From contig JAAYOH010000029.1 in the NCBI GenBank assembly GCA_012520375.1, positions 1 through 43,473 of the forward strand: a DNA stretch of 43,473 nucleotides, read 5' to 3'. The DNA is from Clostridiales bacterium (lineage in GTDB: Bacteria > Bacillota > Clostridia > Christensenellales > Aristaeellaceae). Made by a program: the position numbers and the translations under genes. This document shows, in pieces, positions 14,882-23,201 of the stretch (position 1 is the first letter of the stretch; every line of letters starts with the position of its first letter). A model generated the notes under the pieces. It made no database searches. It saw only the letters and a list, made by a program, of their open reading frames with translations, and was not told the DNA's origin.

Positions 14882-16492
14882 ATGGGGGCTTGCATGGGGT
14901 TCATTGATGTAGGGGCTGCGCTGGTCGTGGCTTTTGTATGTACGTCATACAGCAGATACTACCTGCACATGCTGCAGCTGGAAAGCTATCAGCTGGATGG
15001 TTATCGGCGCTGGATGGCCAAACACAGAGAGAAAATGCTGGGCTGGACCCTGAACGTAGGGGTACTGGCCAGCGTAGCCAATGTGGCCCTATGGCTGATT
15101 TTGAGCATGTTCTTGGGCACGGACGCCGCGGAGGGCGTAGCGACCGTCATCACCTTGATCGTCTTTTCCGCCGTAGCCATGCGCCTGTTTGTGATCCAGT
15201 ACAAAGTACCGGAAAAGAAGCCTTTTGTGCTGACGGCCCGCATGAAGCGCCTGTACAGCGCTCTGGCCTTGATCGCTTTGGCTGTGAGCCTGATGCTTGC
15301 GTACCTGGGGCTCCCTCCCTTCCTGCTGTTCATCGGGGTGCCATACCTGGCCTTGGTGGCCGGCTTTGTGATGGGGCCCATCGAAAGGCGGGTGAATGAA
15401 TATTATTTGAACGACGCCAAACGCAAGCTTGAGGGTCGGGCCGATCTCATCAGGATCGGCATCACGGGCTCCTACGGCAAGACCTCCACCAAGTTTATCC
15501 TGCAGGCCATCCTGTCGGAAAAATTCGATGTGCTGGCGACTCCCTCCAGTTTCAATACCCCCATGGGTTTGACCAGGGTGATCCGGGAAAGGCTGGAAGA
15601 TCACCATCAGGTCTTTCTGGCGGAAATGGGCGCCCGGCATGCAGGGGACATCGCCGAGTTGATCGACCTGGTGCATCCGACGTACGGGGTGCTCACCAGC
15701 GTGGGGGAACAGCACCTGGAGACCTTCGGGGATATCGAGACCGTTGCAAATACCAAGTATGAGCTGTTGGAAGGACTGCCCGCCGATGGCGTCGCCTTTT
15801 TCGCTGCCGACGGCGGGTGGTGCGATAAACTGTTCGCCCGGTACGAGGGGGAAAAGTATCGCGCCGGCCTGAGCGGCGGGTACCTGTCCATGTACGCGGA
15901 AGAGATCCAGGTGGGCAGCTTTGGAAGCCGGTTCATCCTGTGCGATGGGGAGGGGAACCGCGTGCACTGCCAGACCAGGCTTCTGGGGCGGCACAACATC
16001 CAAAACATCGCGCTGTGCGCCGCGGTGGCCAGGCGCCTGGGCCTGGGCATGGAAGAGATCGCCCGGGGGATTTCCAAGGCCCAACCCGTGGAGCACAGGC
16101 TGCAGTTGATCCCCGGCGCAAGGGACATCACCATCATCGATGACGCCTTCAATTCCAATCCGGTGGGAGCCAGCGCAGCCCTGGAGGTACTGAACGCTTT
16201 CCCGGGCCGCCATCTGATCGTTACCCCCGGCATGGTGGAGCAGGGGAAGAAGGAATGGGACATCAACTATCGCTTTGGCGTTCAGCTGGCTTCGGTGTGC
16301 GACCTTGCGATCCTGGTTGGGCCAAAGCGCACAGAACCCATCCGCCAGGGAGCGCTGCATGGAGGCATGGCCAGGGAAGACGTGATCTCCGTGGCCGACC
16401 TCAGCGAAGCCACCGCGGTGCTGGGCAGGGTGGGCAGGAGCGGAGACGTCGTCCTGTTTGAGAACGACTTGCCCGACAACTACAGCGAATAA
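14882..16492 (+). CDS. Mur ligase family protein with membrane N-terminus (MurF-like)
   Basis: 536 residues. The first ~165 hold several hydrophobic segments (ALVVAFVCTSYS, LASVANVALWLILSMF, VATVITLIVFSAVAM, LYSALALIALAVSLML, FLLFIGVPYLALVAGF). Then comes a Mur ligase: ATP loop GITGSYGKTSTK near 193, EMGARHAGDI near 246, GRHNIQN near 370, and DDAFNSNP near 420. Motifs match MurF (UDP-MurNAc-tripeptide:D-Ala-D-Ala ligase), and ddl, which makes D-Ala-D-Ala, follows directly. Canonical MurF is soluble, so the membrane domain is unusual, though known in Bacillota homologues. Start is ATG 14882 or ATG 14894. It could instead amidate or extend another wall precursor. Confidence 0.82.
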   Translation: MGACMGFIDVGAALVVAFVCTSYSRYYLHMLQLESYQLDGYRRWMAKHREKMLGWTLNVGVLASVANVALWLILSMFLGTDAAEGVATVITLIVFSAVAMRLFVIQYKVPEKKPFVLTARMKRLYSALALIALAVSLMLAYLGLPPFLLFIGVPYLALVAGFVMGPIERRVNEYYLNDAKRKLEGRADLIRIGITGSYGKTSTKFILQAILSEKFDVLATPSSFNTPMGLTRVIRERLEDHHQVFLAEMGARHAGDIAELIDLVHPTYGVLTSVGEQHLETFGDIETVANTKYELLEGLPADGVAFFAADGGWCDKLFARYEGEKYRAGLSGGYLSMYAEEIQVGSFGSRFILCDGEGNRVHCQTRLLGRHNIQNIALCAAVARRLGLGMEEIARGISKAQPVEHRLQLIPGARDITIIDDAFNSNPVGASAALEVLNAFPGRHLIVTPGMVEQGKKEWDINYRFGVQLASVCDLAILVGPKRTEPIRQGALHGGMAREDVISVADLSEATAVLGRVGRSGDVVLFENDLPDNYSE

Positions 16493-16514
16493 TCAGGATC
16501 CGGAGGAGAAAGAC

Positions 16515-17711
16515 ATGAACGCATTGAACGTAGCCGTCCTGTTCGGCGGCCGCAGCTGTGAGCACGACGTATCCATTATTTCGGGCATGCAGGCTGCCCA
16601 GGCCTGTGAAAAGGCGGGCTATGGGGTGGTACGGGTATACATCGACCGGGAAGGACGCTCGCAGGCCGGCGAAGCCCTGAAGGACATGGCCTTTTACAGG
16701 GAGTATGACCCGGAAAAAACATGCCGCGTGCTGCCCTTGGAGGAAAAGGGCAAGCTGTTGCTGGCCAAATACCCCTCGAGGAAAAAGAGCCTGCTGGGGG
16801 CGGGGCTGGTGGAAGTGGCGTTGTGCGATGTAGCTTTCCCCGTCATGCATGGCATGCACGGAGAGGACGGGACCCTGCAGGGGCTGCTGGAAATGCTGAA
16901 TGTGCCCTATACCTCCGCCGGCGTGCTGGGCAGCGCGGTGGGCATGGACAAAATTGCCATGAAAATGCTGTTTACGGGCTGCGGTTTTCCCGTGCTGCCC
17001 TCCCTGTGGGTGGAGCGGGACGAATGGGAAGAGGATCAGGCGGCCGTCCTGCAAAAACTGGAAGAAACGCTGCCCTATCCCATGTATGTGAAACCCGCGA
17101 ACCTGGGCTCGTCCATTGGCATCAACCGGGCGGATGACCGGGAGAAACTGATCCATGCCCTGAACGTGGCGGCCTCCTATGACCGGCGCATTCTGGTGGA
17201 AAGGGGCGCCAAGGACTTCAAAGAGGTAAACTGCGCCGTGCTGGGTTACGCGGGAGACGTGAAGGCCTCCATCCTGGAAATGCCGGCCCACTGGGACGAA
17301 ATGCTCACCTTTGAAGGGAAATATCTGCAGCAGGGCAAAGGAAGCGGCAAGGCGGGCATGGCGGCTCTTGCCCGGCAGATCCCCGCGCCCATCCCGGAGG
17401 AACTGACGGAGCGCATCCGGGATTTGTCCTGCAAGGTGTTCCGGGCCATGGACCTGAAGGGCGTTGTGCGGATCGATTACATTCTGGAAGGGGACCAGCT
17501 GTTCCTGAATGAGGTCAATACGATCCCTGGTTCCCTGGCATTTTACCTGTGGGAACCCGTAGGGATCTCCTTTGCGAAGTTGATGGAGATCATGGTGGAA
17601 AAAGCTTTCGTCGCCTATGCCGACAAACAAAGGAACGTATTTTCCTTTGATTCCAATATCCTGCAAGCGCAGCTGAAGGGGAGCAAAGGCGCGAAAGGCG
17701 CGAAAGTCTGA
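16515..17711 (+). CDS. ddl: D-alanine--D-alanine ligase
   Basis: ATP-grasp enzyme joining two D-alanines for peptidoglycan. Using ATG 16515 (GGAGGAGAAAG upstream) it has 398 residues. Signatures: VLFGGRSCEHDVSI near the N-terminus, HGMHGEDGTLQG near 112, YVKPANLGSSIGI near 193, and the C-terminal NEVNTIPGSL near 333 with the metal-binding Glu/Asn. A frame opening at 16458 lies inside the Mur ligase gene and is not the start. The C-terminus carries an extra Lys/Gly repeat (KGSKGAKGAKV). Adjacent to the Mur ligase, its likely consumer. Confidence 0.93.
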   Translation: MNALNVAVLFGGRSCEHDVSIISGMQAAQACEKAGYGVVRVYIDREGRSQAGEALKDMAFYREYDPEKTCRVLPLEEKGKLLLAKYPSRKKSLLGAGLVEVALCDVAFPVMHGMHGEDGTLQGLLEMLNVPYTSAGVLGSAVGMDKIAMKMLFTGCGFPVLPSLWVERDEWEEDQAAVLQKLEETLPYPMYVKPANLGSSIGINRADDREKLIHALNVAASYDRRILVERGAKDFKEVNCAVLGYAGDVKASILEMPAHWDEMLTFEGKYLQQGKGSGKAGMAALARQIPAPIPEELTERIRDLSCKVFRAMDLKGVVRIDYILEGDQLFLNEVNTIPGSLAFYLWEPVGISFAKLMEIMVEKAFVAYADKQRNVFSFDSNILQAQLKGSKGAKGAKV

Positions 17712-17735
17712 TGACATAAGGGGGGGAGGATGCCG

Positions 17736-18635
17736 ATGCTGAACGCCTGCTTGCTGGGCTGCGGCGGCAGTATCCCTCTGCCCGAAAGGCCCTTGACCGC
17801 TCTTTCTTTGACCACCTGCGGGCGCTCCGTGCTGATCGACTGCGGAGAGGGGACCCAAGTACAACTGCGGGCTTACAGGCGGAGCCTGTACGACATCGAG
17901 ACCATTTGCCTGACCCACTACCATGCAGACCACGTGGCGGGCCTTCCCGGCTTGCTCTTGTCCATGGGCATGTGCGGCCGCAGCGAGCCCGTTACCCTGA
18001 TCGGCCCGGAAGGGTTGGAGAGGACGGTGGCGGGCCTGAGGGTGGTGGCGCCGGAATTGCCTTTCCCCTTGCGCCTTTTCACCTTGAAGGGGGAGCTGGA
18101 GGAGGTTGACATGGAAGGCTACCGCATTGGAGCCTTCGCCGTGAACCACCGGGTACCCTGCTATGGCTATACCTTGACCATCCCCCGCCGGGGCCGCTTT
18201 GACGCAGAGCGCGCCCGGCGCCTGGGCATCCCCCTTCCATACTGGCGTCGGCTCCAGCAAGGGGAGAATGTGGAAGGATTTGCTCCGGAAGATGTGTTGG
18301 GCCCGCCGCGAAAGGGCATCAAGGTGTGTTACTGCACCGACACAAGGCCCTGCCAGGCCATTGTGGAGCAGGGCAAAGGGGCGGATCTGATGGTGCTGGA
18401 AGGGCTGTACGGCGCGGAAGATAAGGCAGCTTCCGCGGCGCAAAAGATGCACATGACCATGTCCGAAGCCGTCGATCTCGCGGCCCAGGCGCAGCCCTCC
18501 ATGCTGTGGCTTACCCATTTCAGCGTGGCCATGCGGGACCCGGCGCAGTACCTACCCGGACTCAGGCAGATTTTTCCCCACACCGTGGCGGGAGAAGCGG
18601 GGATGGAAGTCCATTTCACCTTCCAGGATGATTAA
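17736..18635 (+). CDS. rnz: Ribonuclease Z / metallo-beta-lactamase fold hydrolase
   Basis: RNase Z trims the 3' trailer of tRNA precursors. 299 residues from ATG 17736; ATG 17730 abuts the GGGGGAGG ribosome binding site, so the second ATG is better placed. The zinc motif THYHADHVAG (H61, H63, D65, H66), further His in VNHRVPCYGY near 135, the acid YCTDTRP near 200 and LTHFS near 252 follow the RNase Z order. The PPRKGIKVCY segment preceding the Asp motif is typical of bacterial RNase Z. A hairpin terminator follows directly. Confidence 0.88.
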   Translation: MLNACLLGCGGSIPLPERPLTALSLTTCGRSVLIDCGEGTQVQLRAYRRSLYDIETICLTHYHADHVAGLPGLLLSMGMCGRSEPVTLIGPEGLERTVAGLRVVAPELPFPLRLFTLKGELEEVDMEGYRIGAFAVNHRVPCYGYTLTIPRRGRFDAERARRLGIPLPYWRRLQQGENVEGFAPEDVLGPPRKGIKVCYCTDTRPCQAIVEQGKGADLMVLEGLYGAEDKAASAAQKMHMTMSEAVDLAAQAQPSMLWLTHFSVAMRDPAQYLPGLRQIFPHTVAGEAGMEVHFTFQDD

Positions 18636-18636
18636 A

Positions 18637-18674
18637 GCCCCGGGCGCCAGTGAGAGCGGCGTCCGGGGCCTTTC
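18637..18674. terminator. Hairpin terminator between convergent rnz and L,D-transpeptidase genes
   Basis: A 12-bp stem (GCCCCGGGCGCC, 18637-18648, with 18658-18669, one G-U pair) and a 9-nt loop, followed by CTTTC. The other strand follows the stem with TTTAAT. It lies between two convergent genes and can serve both directions; the T-tracts are short. Confidence 0.7.
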
Positions 18675-18683
18675 AATTGGATA

Positions 18684-20543
18684 TCAATACACGATGATTT
18701 TCGTGTGCATGGGACAATTGGTATAGACCCACTTCGCGTCTGCTACCGACAAGCGAACACAGCCGTGGGAAGCCCTTCGCCCCAGGTTGCGCACACTGGA
18801 GGAGGTCACCCTTCCCCCCCGGGATCCGTACAGCACCGAGTGGAACATGATATCTCCCTGGATGTAGAAGGCGTACTGGGCCCAGCAGTGGAAGTCCTTG
18901 AAGTAATGCCACCGGGCGCCGGGACCGGTGCTGGCCTGGTAGGTGCCCTTGGGGGTCGGCGTGCCTTTGGCCCCGGTAGAGCATTTCATGGTGCGCACCA
19001 GCCGGGTATAGTTTTCTTCCGCATCCGGGGCATAGGCATAGACCCGCTGGTCCTTGGTGCTGACCTTCAGCACATAGGGCTTCAGGGCGGGCCGGGCATT
19101 GCCAGAGAAGAGCAGGGACAGGGTCTCCGACCCTGCGACGCCATCCGACGACAGGCCGTTTCGCTGTTGGAAGGTCCGCACCGCTTCTTCGGTTCCGTTT
19201 CCGTAGGAGCCGTCCGGGGGGACGAAAAGGTATTCCAGGCTCTGGAGCCTGCGCTGGATCCGCTTCACGTCCGGGCCCGCATCCCCATGGCGCTTGGGGG
19301 CAGGCACTGCGGGGAAGCCCGGACCAAAGAAGTCGTCCAGCAGGATGGGATCCGCGATCCCGTTCTGGGAAATGGTATCGTCCCCCGCCGGGGCCGTAGA
19401 TCCCTCGGCTTCATCCTCCCCGATATCCGGGGGAGCCGTCGTTACGGACGAGGGAGTTTTTACGACGCCTATCTCCTGTACGTAGGCCTGCAGTTCCTTT
19501 ACTGCCGTATGGGTTGCGTTTCCGTAGTCCCCGTCCGGACTCCCCTTCATGAAGCCAAGCAGGATCAGGCGCTGCTGCAATTCCCATACCGTATCCCCGG
19601 CGTCTCCCTTTTTCATCAGGGGGCGATCCGGGGATTTGGCGGTTTCTGAAAACAGGACGCGTTGGGTAGCTTCATCGGCAATGCCGTTTTCTTCCAGCCC
19701 GTTGTAGTACTGGAAGATGGTGACGCCCCGCCGGGTATCCGCGCCGTAGTCCCCGTCGATATTGCCAGGCAGGCAGCCCAGGGCATCCAGGCGGTTTTGC
19801 AACCGGGTGACGGCGGCCTTGTCCGAGCCCTTGCCCAAGGTCCTTGGGATCAGGGGGAATTCATCGGAATACAGCCGGATGAGCAGGGGCAGGTCGGCTA
19901 TGCCATCGATGGGGGATGTGGGGGGCGCCGGTGTGCCGGCAGGTTCCTTCCCCTCTGCAGGCTGTGGGGGCGTATACAGATCCTTTTTGACTGCCTCCAC
20001 CGCGGCAGCGGTGATCTTGCCGTACTGTCCGTCCGCCTCTCCCGCCAGGTATCCCAGCAGGATCAGGCGCTCCTGCAGTTTGGTCACTGCCGCGCTGCGG
20101 CTGCCCCTTGTGCTTTCCTCATAATAGGGGGCGGTGACTTCCAGCAGGGTCAGGGTGCAGGAAGGCTTTTGCGTTAAGGCTTCATATGCGGCCAAGAGAG
20201 ACTTTGCCATCCCGTCGGTATCCGATACATCGGTCGTGGCGCGGGCCAACAGGTCTTCCAGCATGTGTCCCACGGCATTCCAGTCCTCATCGCCCAGGGG
20301 CTCGGGGGCGGAAAATGAAAAGAGGACCCTGGCGGACAGCCCCTCGGCATATGCGCTGGTGTATGAGAAATCCTTTGTGTTTTCTCCCGCGGCATCAGCC
20401 AGGACGATCCTGGTGCGCACCGGCGCCGTGTATCCCTCCACATGGGTGTGCTGGGGAAGGGGCTCGGCAAAAGCGGGAAGGGAAAGGAGGATCAACAAGA
20501 GAAAGAGGAACAACCGAAGGGAGACCCGTTTGAACACGTACAA
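18684..20543 (-). CDS. Exported L,D-transpeptidase (YkuD) with peptidoglycan-binding repeats
   Basis: 619 residues. An N-terminal signal peptide (FLFLLLILLSLPAFA) is followed by about four PG_binding_1 repeats (LQERLILLGYLAGEADGQYG, LQNRLDALGCLPGNIDGDYG, LQQRLILLGFMKGSPDGDYG, IQRRLQSLEYLFVPPDGSYG). A C-terminal YkuD domain carries His568 and SHGC (Cys595). It forms 3-3 cross-links or anchors protein in the wall, outside the membrane. The start is TTG 20543 or GTG 20537 with only a weak ribosome binding site, so initiation may be limited. It is a single gene, convergent with rnz. YkuD enzymes with this many binding repeats suggest wall anchoring. Confidence 0.9.
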   Translation of the reverse strand: MYVFKRVSLRLFLFLLLILLSLPAFAEPLPQHTHVEGYTAPVRTRIVLADAAGENTKDFSYTSAYAEGLSARVLFSFSAPEPLGDEDWNAVGHMLEDLLARATTDVSDTDGMAKSLLAAYEALTQKPSCTLTLLEVTAPYYEESTRGSRSAAVTKLQERLILLGYLAGEADGQYGKITAAAVEAVKKDLYTPPQPAEGKEPAGTPAPPTSPIDGIADLPLLIRLYSDEFPLIPRTLGKGSDKAAVTRLQNRLDALGCLPGNIDGDYGADTRRGVTIFQYYNGLEENGIADEATQRVLFSETAKSPDRPLMKKGDAGDTVWELQQRLILLGFMKGSPDGDYGNATHTAVKELQAYVQEIGVVKTPSSVTTAPPDIGEDEAEGSTAPAGDDTISQNGIADPILLDDFFGPGFPAVPAPKRHGDAGPDVKRIQRRLQSLEYLFVPPDGSYGNGTEEAVRTFQQRNGLSSDGVAGSETLSLLFSGNARPALKPYVLKVSTKDQRVYAYAPDAEENYTRLVRTMKCSTGAKGTPTPKGTYQASTGPGARWHYFKDFHCWAQYAFYIQGDIMFHSVLYGSRGGRVTSSSVRNLGRRASHGCVRLSVADAKWVYTNCPMHTKIIVY

Positions 20544-20724
20544 TCACATCACTTTCTTTACAATGAGGCAACAGCCTTTAGACGACTTTTGGCCGCTCCG
20601 GGTTGCGGTTGCCGTGATAAGGCTGTGTGAAAGATAGGGACAGAGGGGATGTCGGTGAGGGGCAAAAGAGTATGGAACTTCAAGCCAGGTACGGGATGCG
20701 ACAGATCGCGGCCGACAAAATACA

Positions 20725-20761
20725 GCACGGGACCCATGCCGTATGGGCATCGGTCCCGTGC
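20725..20761 (-). terminator. Terminator of the acyl-CoA synthetase operon
   Basis: A 10-bp stem (GCACGGGACC, 20725-20734, with 20752-20761) with an inner 5-bp stem (ATGCC/GGCAT). On the minus strand it is followed by TGTATTTTG. It lies about 18 nt beyond the TAG of the synthetase gene. Confidence 0.7.
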
Positions 20762-20778
20762 CCTATGGATAGAAAGCC

Positions 20779-22437
20779 CTATTTTTCCGCGTCCCGTTGC
20801 CGCAATTCCACCCGGCGGATCTTGCCGGAGATGGTTTTGGGCAGCTCTTCCACAAATTCCACGATGCGGGGGTACTTGTAGGGGGCCGTGGTGTGTTTGA
20901 CGTGATCTTGCAATTCCTTCTTCAGCGCCTCCGTGGGTTCATAGCCCCTGGCCAGTACGATGGTGGCCTTGACCACCTGGCCCCGCACCGGGTCGGGTAC
21001 GGCGGTGATGGCCGTCTCTACGACGGCGGGATGCTCCATCAGGGCGCTCTCCACCTCGAAGGGACCGATGCGGTAGCCACTGGATTTGATGACGTCGTCG
21101 GCGCGGCCCACATACCAGAAGTAGCCCCACTCATCCCGCCACGCCAGGTCCAGGGTGTGGTACAGGCCGTCGTACCAGACGCTCCTGGTCCTTTCCTCAT
21201 CCCGGTAATAGCCCATGTACATGCCGATGGGCCGTTCTTTCCGCACCCGGATCACGATCTCGCCCACCTCGCCGGGCTGGCAGCTGTTGCCTTCCTCGTC
21301 GATCAAGTCCACGTCGAACAGGGGGGAAGGCTTGCCCATGGAGCCGGGGCAGATCTTCATCCAGGGGAAGTTGCCGATGGTGACGCACAGCTCGGTTTGA
21401 CCGTAGATCTCCCGCAGGGCGTGGCCGGTGAGTTCCAGCCACTTGTTGTACACCTCGGGGTTCAAGGGTTCGCCGGCGATGGAGCAGTGTTTGATGTTCG
21501 ACAGGTCGTATTGTGACAAGTCCTGCTGGATGAAAAAACGATAGATGGTCGGGGGGGCGCAGAAGGTGGTGACCTTGTACTGTTCGATGATCTTCAGCAG
21601 GTCGTCCGGTACGAACTTGTCGTAGTCGTAGGCCATGACGGCGCTGCCCGCCATCCACTGGCCGTACAATTTGCCCCACACAGATTTGGCCCAGCCCGTT
21701 TCGCTGACGGTGAGGTTCAGGCCCCCGTCCGGGCATCCCTGCCAGTACACCGCGGTCTGGATATGGCCCAGGGGATAGGTGTAGTCGTGGATCGCCATCT
21801 TGGGCATGCCGGAGGTGCCGGAAGTGAAATACAGCAGCATGGGGTCTGTGTTTTCGTTCAGGGGTTGGGGCCGGGGGAATTCGGGGGACTGGGCGGCCAG
21901 TGCGGCGTCGTAATCGGCCCACCCTTCCCGGGCGCCCCGCACGATGAGGGTATGTTTAAGGGTGGGGCATTTGGGCCGGGCGTCATCCGCGCAGGAAGTG
22001 AAATCGCTCTCTGCGGTGGCCAGGATCAATTTGATGTCCGCCGCCTGGACCCGGTACACGATGTCTTTTTCCGTAAGCAGGTGGGTGGCGGGCACGGCGA
22101 TGGCGCCGATGCGGTGCAGGCCAATGATGGCGGGCCAGAACTGGTGATGCCTTTTCAGGACCAGCATGACGGTATCGCCCTTTTGGATGCCCAGGGAGGT
22201 GAAAAGGTTTGCGGCCTGCATGGAGAGCCTGCTGATCCGGGCAAAGGTGAAATCCTCCTGTTCCCCCTGGGGGTTGCACCAGCGCAGGGCCATGGCTTCC
22301 GGCGTCTCGGCAGCGAGCCGGTCCACCACGTCATAGGCAAAGTTGAAATGGGGCGGAGCTACGATGCGAAAGTTTTTTAGAAAATCCTCGTAGGAGCCGA
22401 ATTCGTCCTGTTCCAGGTATTCCTTGTATAGTTGCAT
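20779..22437 (-). CDS. AMP-forming acyl-CoA synthetase (medium-chain/ACSM-like)
   Basis: 552 residues of the adenylate-forming superfamily: acid + ATP + CoA to acyl-CoA. Motifs: YFTSGTSGMPKMA near 205, REIYGQTELC near 338, the hinge GRADDVIKSSGYRIGP near 455, and the catalytic lysine in PKTISGKIRR near 537. The FNFAYDVVDR N-terminus and ETGWAKSVWGKLYGQW are typical of ACSM/medium-chain or benzoate-type synthetases. It follows the XRE-cupin gene in one transcript, with GGGAGGG before its ATG and a strong terminator after. Substrate (fatty, branched-chain or aryl acid) cannot be fixed; it may complement PaaK. Ends in TAG. Confidence 0.88.
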   Translation of the reverse strand: MQLYKEYLEQDEFGSYEDFLKNFRIVAPPHFNFAYDVVDRLAAETPEAMALRWCNPQGEQEDFTFARISRLSMQAANLFTSLGIQKGDTVMLVLKRHHQFWPAIIGLHRIGAIAVPATHLLTEKDIVYRVQAADIKLILATAESDFTSCADDARPKCPTLKHTLIVRGAREGWADYDAALAAQSPEFPRPQPLNENTDPMLLYFTSGTSGMPKMAIHDYTYPLGHIQTAVYWQGCPDGGLNLTVSETGWAKSVWGKLYGQWMAGSAVMAYDYDKFVPDDLLKIIEQYKVTTFCAPPTIYRFFIQQDLSQYDLSNIKHCSIAGEPLNPEVYNKWLELTGHALREIYGQTELCVTIGNFPWMKICPGSMGKPSPLFDVDLIDEEGNSCQPGEVGEIVIRVRKERPIGMYMGYYRDEERTRSVWYDGLYHTLDLAWRDEWGYFWYVGRADDVIKSSGYRIGPFEVESALMEHPAVVETAITAVPDPVRGQVVKATIVLARGYEPTEALKKELQDHVKHTTAPYKYPRIVEFVEELPKTISGKIRRVELRQRDAEK

Positions 22438-22451
22438 GCTGCGTCCCTCCT

Positions 22452-23006
22452 CTATTTGATGACCACGGCGATGAAACGGGCATCCCCTTCAATGCCATAC
22501 ATGGCATGGGGGAGAGACGAATCATAGTAGATGGAATCCCCGGGGCCCAGGTATACGTCGTTGCCTCCCAGTTCGATCTTCAGGTGCCCCTCCAGGACAT
22601 AGTCCAGTTCCTGTCCCTCGTGGCTGTGGGCCGTCTTGCCGCTGGTGATTCCGTCGTCTTCCACCGTGACGATAAAGGGCTCCGCCTTTTTGTTTTTGAA
22701 GTTGTAGGCCAGGTGCTGGTAGCGGTAGGCCTTGCGCCGTTCGAAGGCCAGGCCTTTGCCGCTGCGGGTGAGCACATAGCCCTTGAGCTTGGGGCTTTCC
22801 CCGGTGAGAAGATCCGAGATGTCCACACCCAGGGTACCTGCGATGTTGAAGAGATGACTGAAAGAAAAACTCTTTTCGCCCCGTTCGTACGCCATGTATT
22901 CCTCCAGGGGAATACCGCTCCTTTGGGCCACTTCTTCTTGACTCAGCTCATGGATCTCCCGGAGGTCTACGATACGGGTAGCGACATTTTGAATGTTGTC
23001 ATACAT
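22452..23006 (-). CDS. XRE-family regulator with C-terminal cupin domain
   Basis: 184 residues: an N-terminal helix-turn-helix (about 10-65; LSQEEVAQRSGIPLEEYMAYE) and a C-terminal cupin (about 115-182; HSHEGQELDYVLEG, GPGDSIYYDSSLPHAM). This fusion type senses a small ligand through the cupin and usually regulates its own operon. Next is an acyl-CoA synthetase gene (14 nt gap), a pair seen widely in Clostridia, so the ligand may be an acid or its CoA ester; this is inference. GAGGAGG stands before the ATG. Ends in TAG. Confidence 0.9.
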   Translation of the reverse strand: MYDNIQNVATRIVDLREIHELSQEEVAQRSGIPLEEYMAYERGEKSFSFSHLFNIAGTLGVDISDLLTGESPKLKGYVLTRSGKGLAFERRKAYRYQHLAYNFKNKKAEPFIVTVEDDGITSGKTAHSHEGQELDYVLEGHLKIELGGNDVYLGPGDSIYYDSSLPHAMYGIEGDARFIAVVIK

Positions 23007-23032
23007 GGTGTGAGCCTCCTCTCAAACAATTT

Positions 23033-23066
23033 TATCGATAGTATATGCTTTGCCCTTTTCTGTCAA
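23033..23066 (-). promoter_or_regulatory. Promoter and possible operator of the XRE-cupin operon
   Basis: On the minus strand, TTGACA (23061-23066) and TACTAT (23038-23043) with 17-nt spacing; TATACT (23040-23045, 15 nt) is an alternative. The palindrome TATCGATA (23033-23040) overlaps the -10 and is a candidate binding site for the regulator itself. Confidence 0.6.
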
Positions 23067-23139
23067 GCATAGCGCGGTAAATTATGAAGCGGCGGCAGAT
23101 CATGCCGGGGCAAAGGGTGAAAACCTTAACGAATCACCG

Positions 23140-23168
23140 TTGCAATTGCTACCCCATGGTTGTATAAT
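23140..23168 (+). promoter_or_regulatory. Promoter of the LCP gene
   Basis: TTGCAA (23140-23145), 17 nt, TATAAT (23163-23168). It places the start of transcription about 25-30 nt before the GTG at 23202, which excludes in-frame ATG starts at or before the -10. Confidence 0.7.
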
Positions 23169-23201
23169 AGGATCATCAATATACCTGTAAGGAGAATGTA
23201 C

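Noticed and set aside
16401-18518. Very long antisense open frame opposite ddl and rnz (and a similar one at 23100-25592)
   Set aside because: Both are by-products of GC-rich codon use on the coding strand; translations are His/Gln/Gly-rich and the sense genes are well identified.
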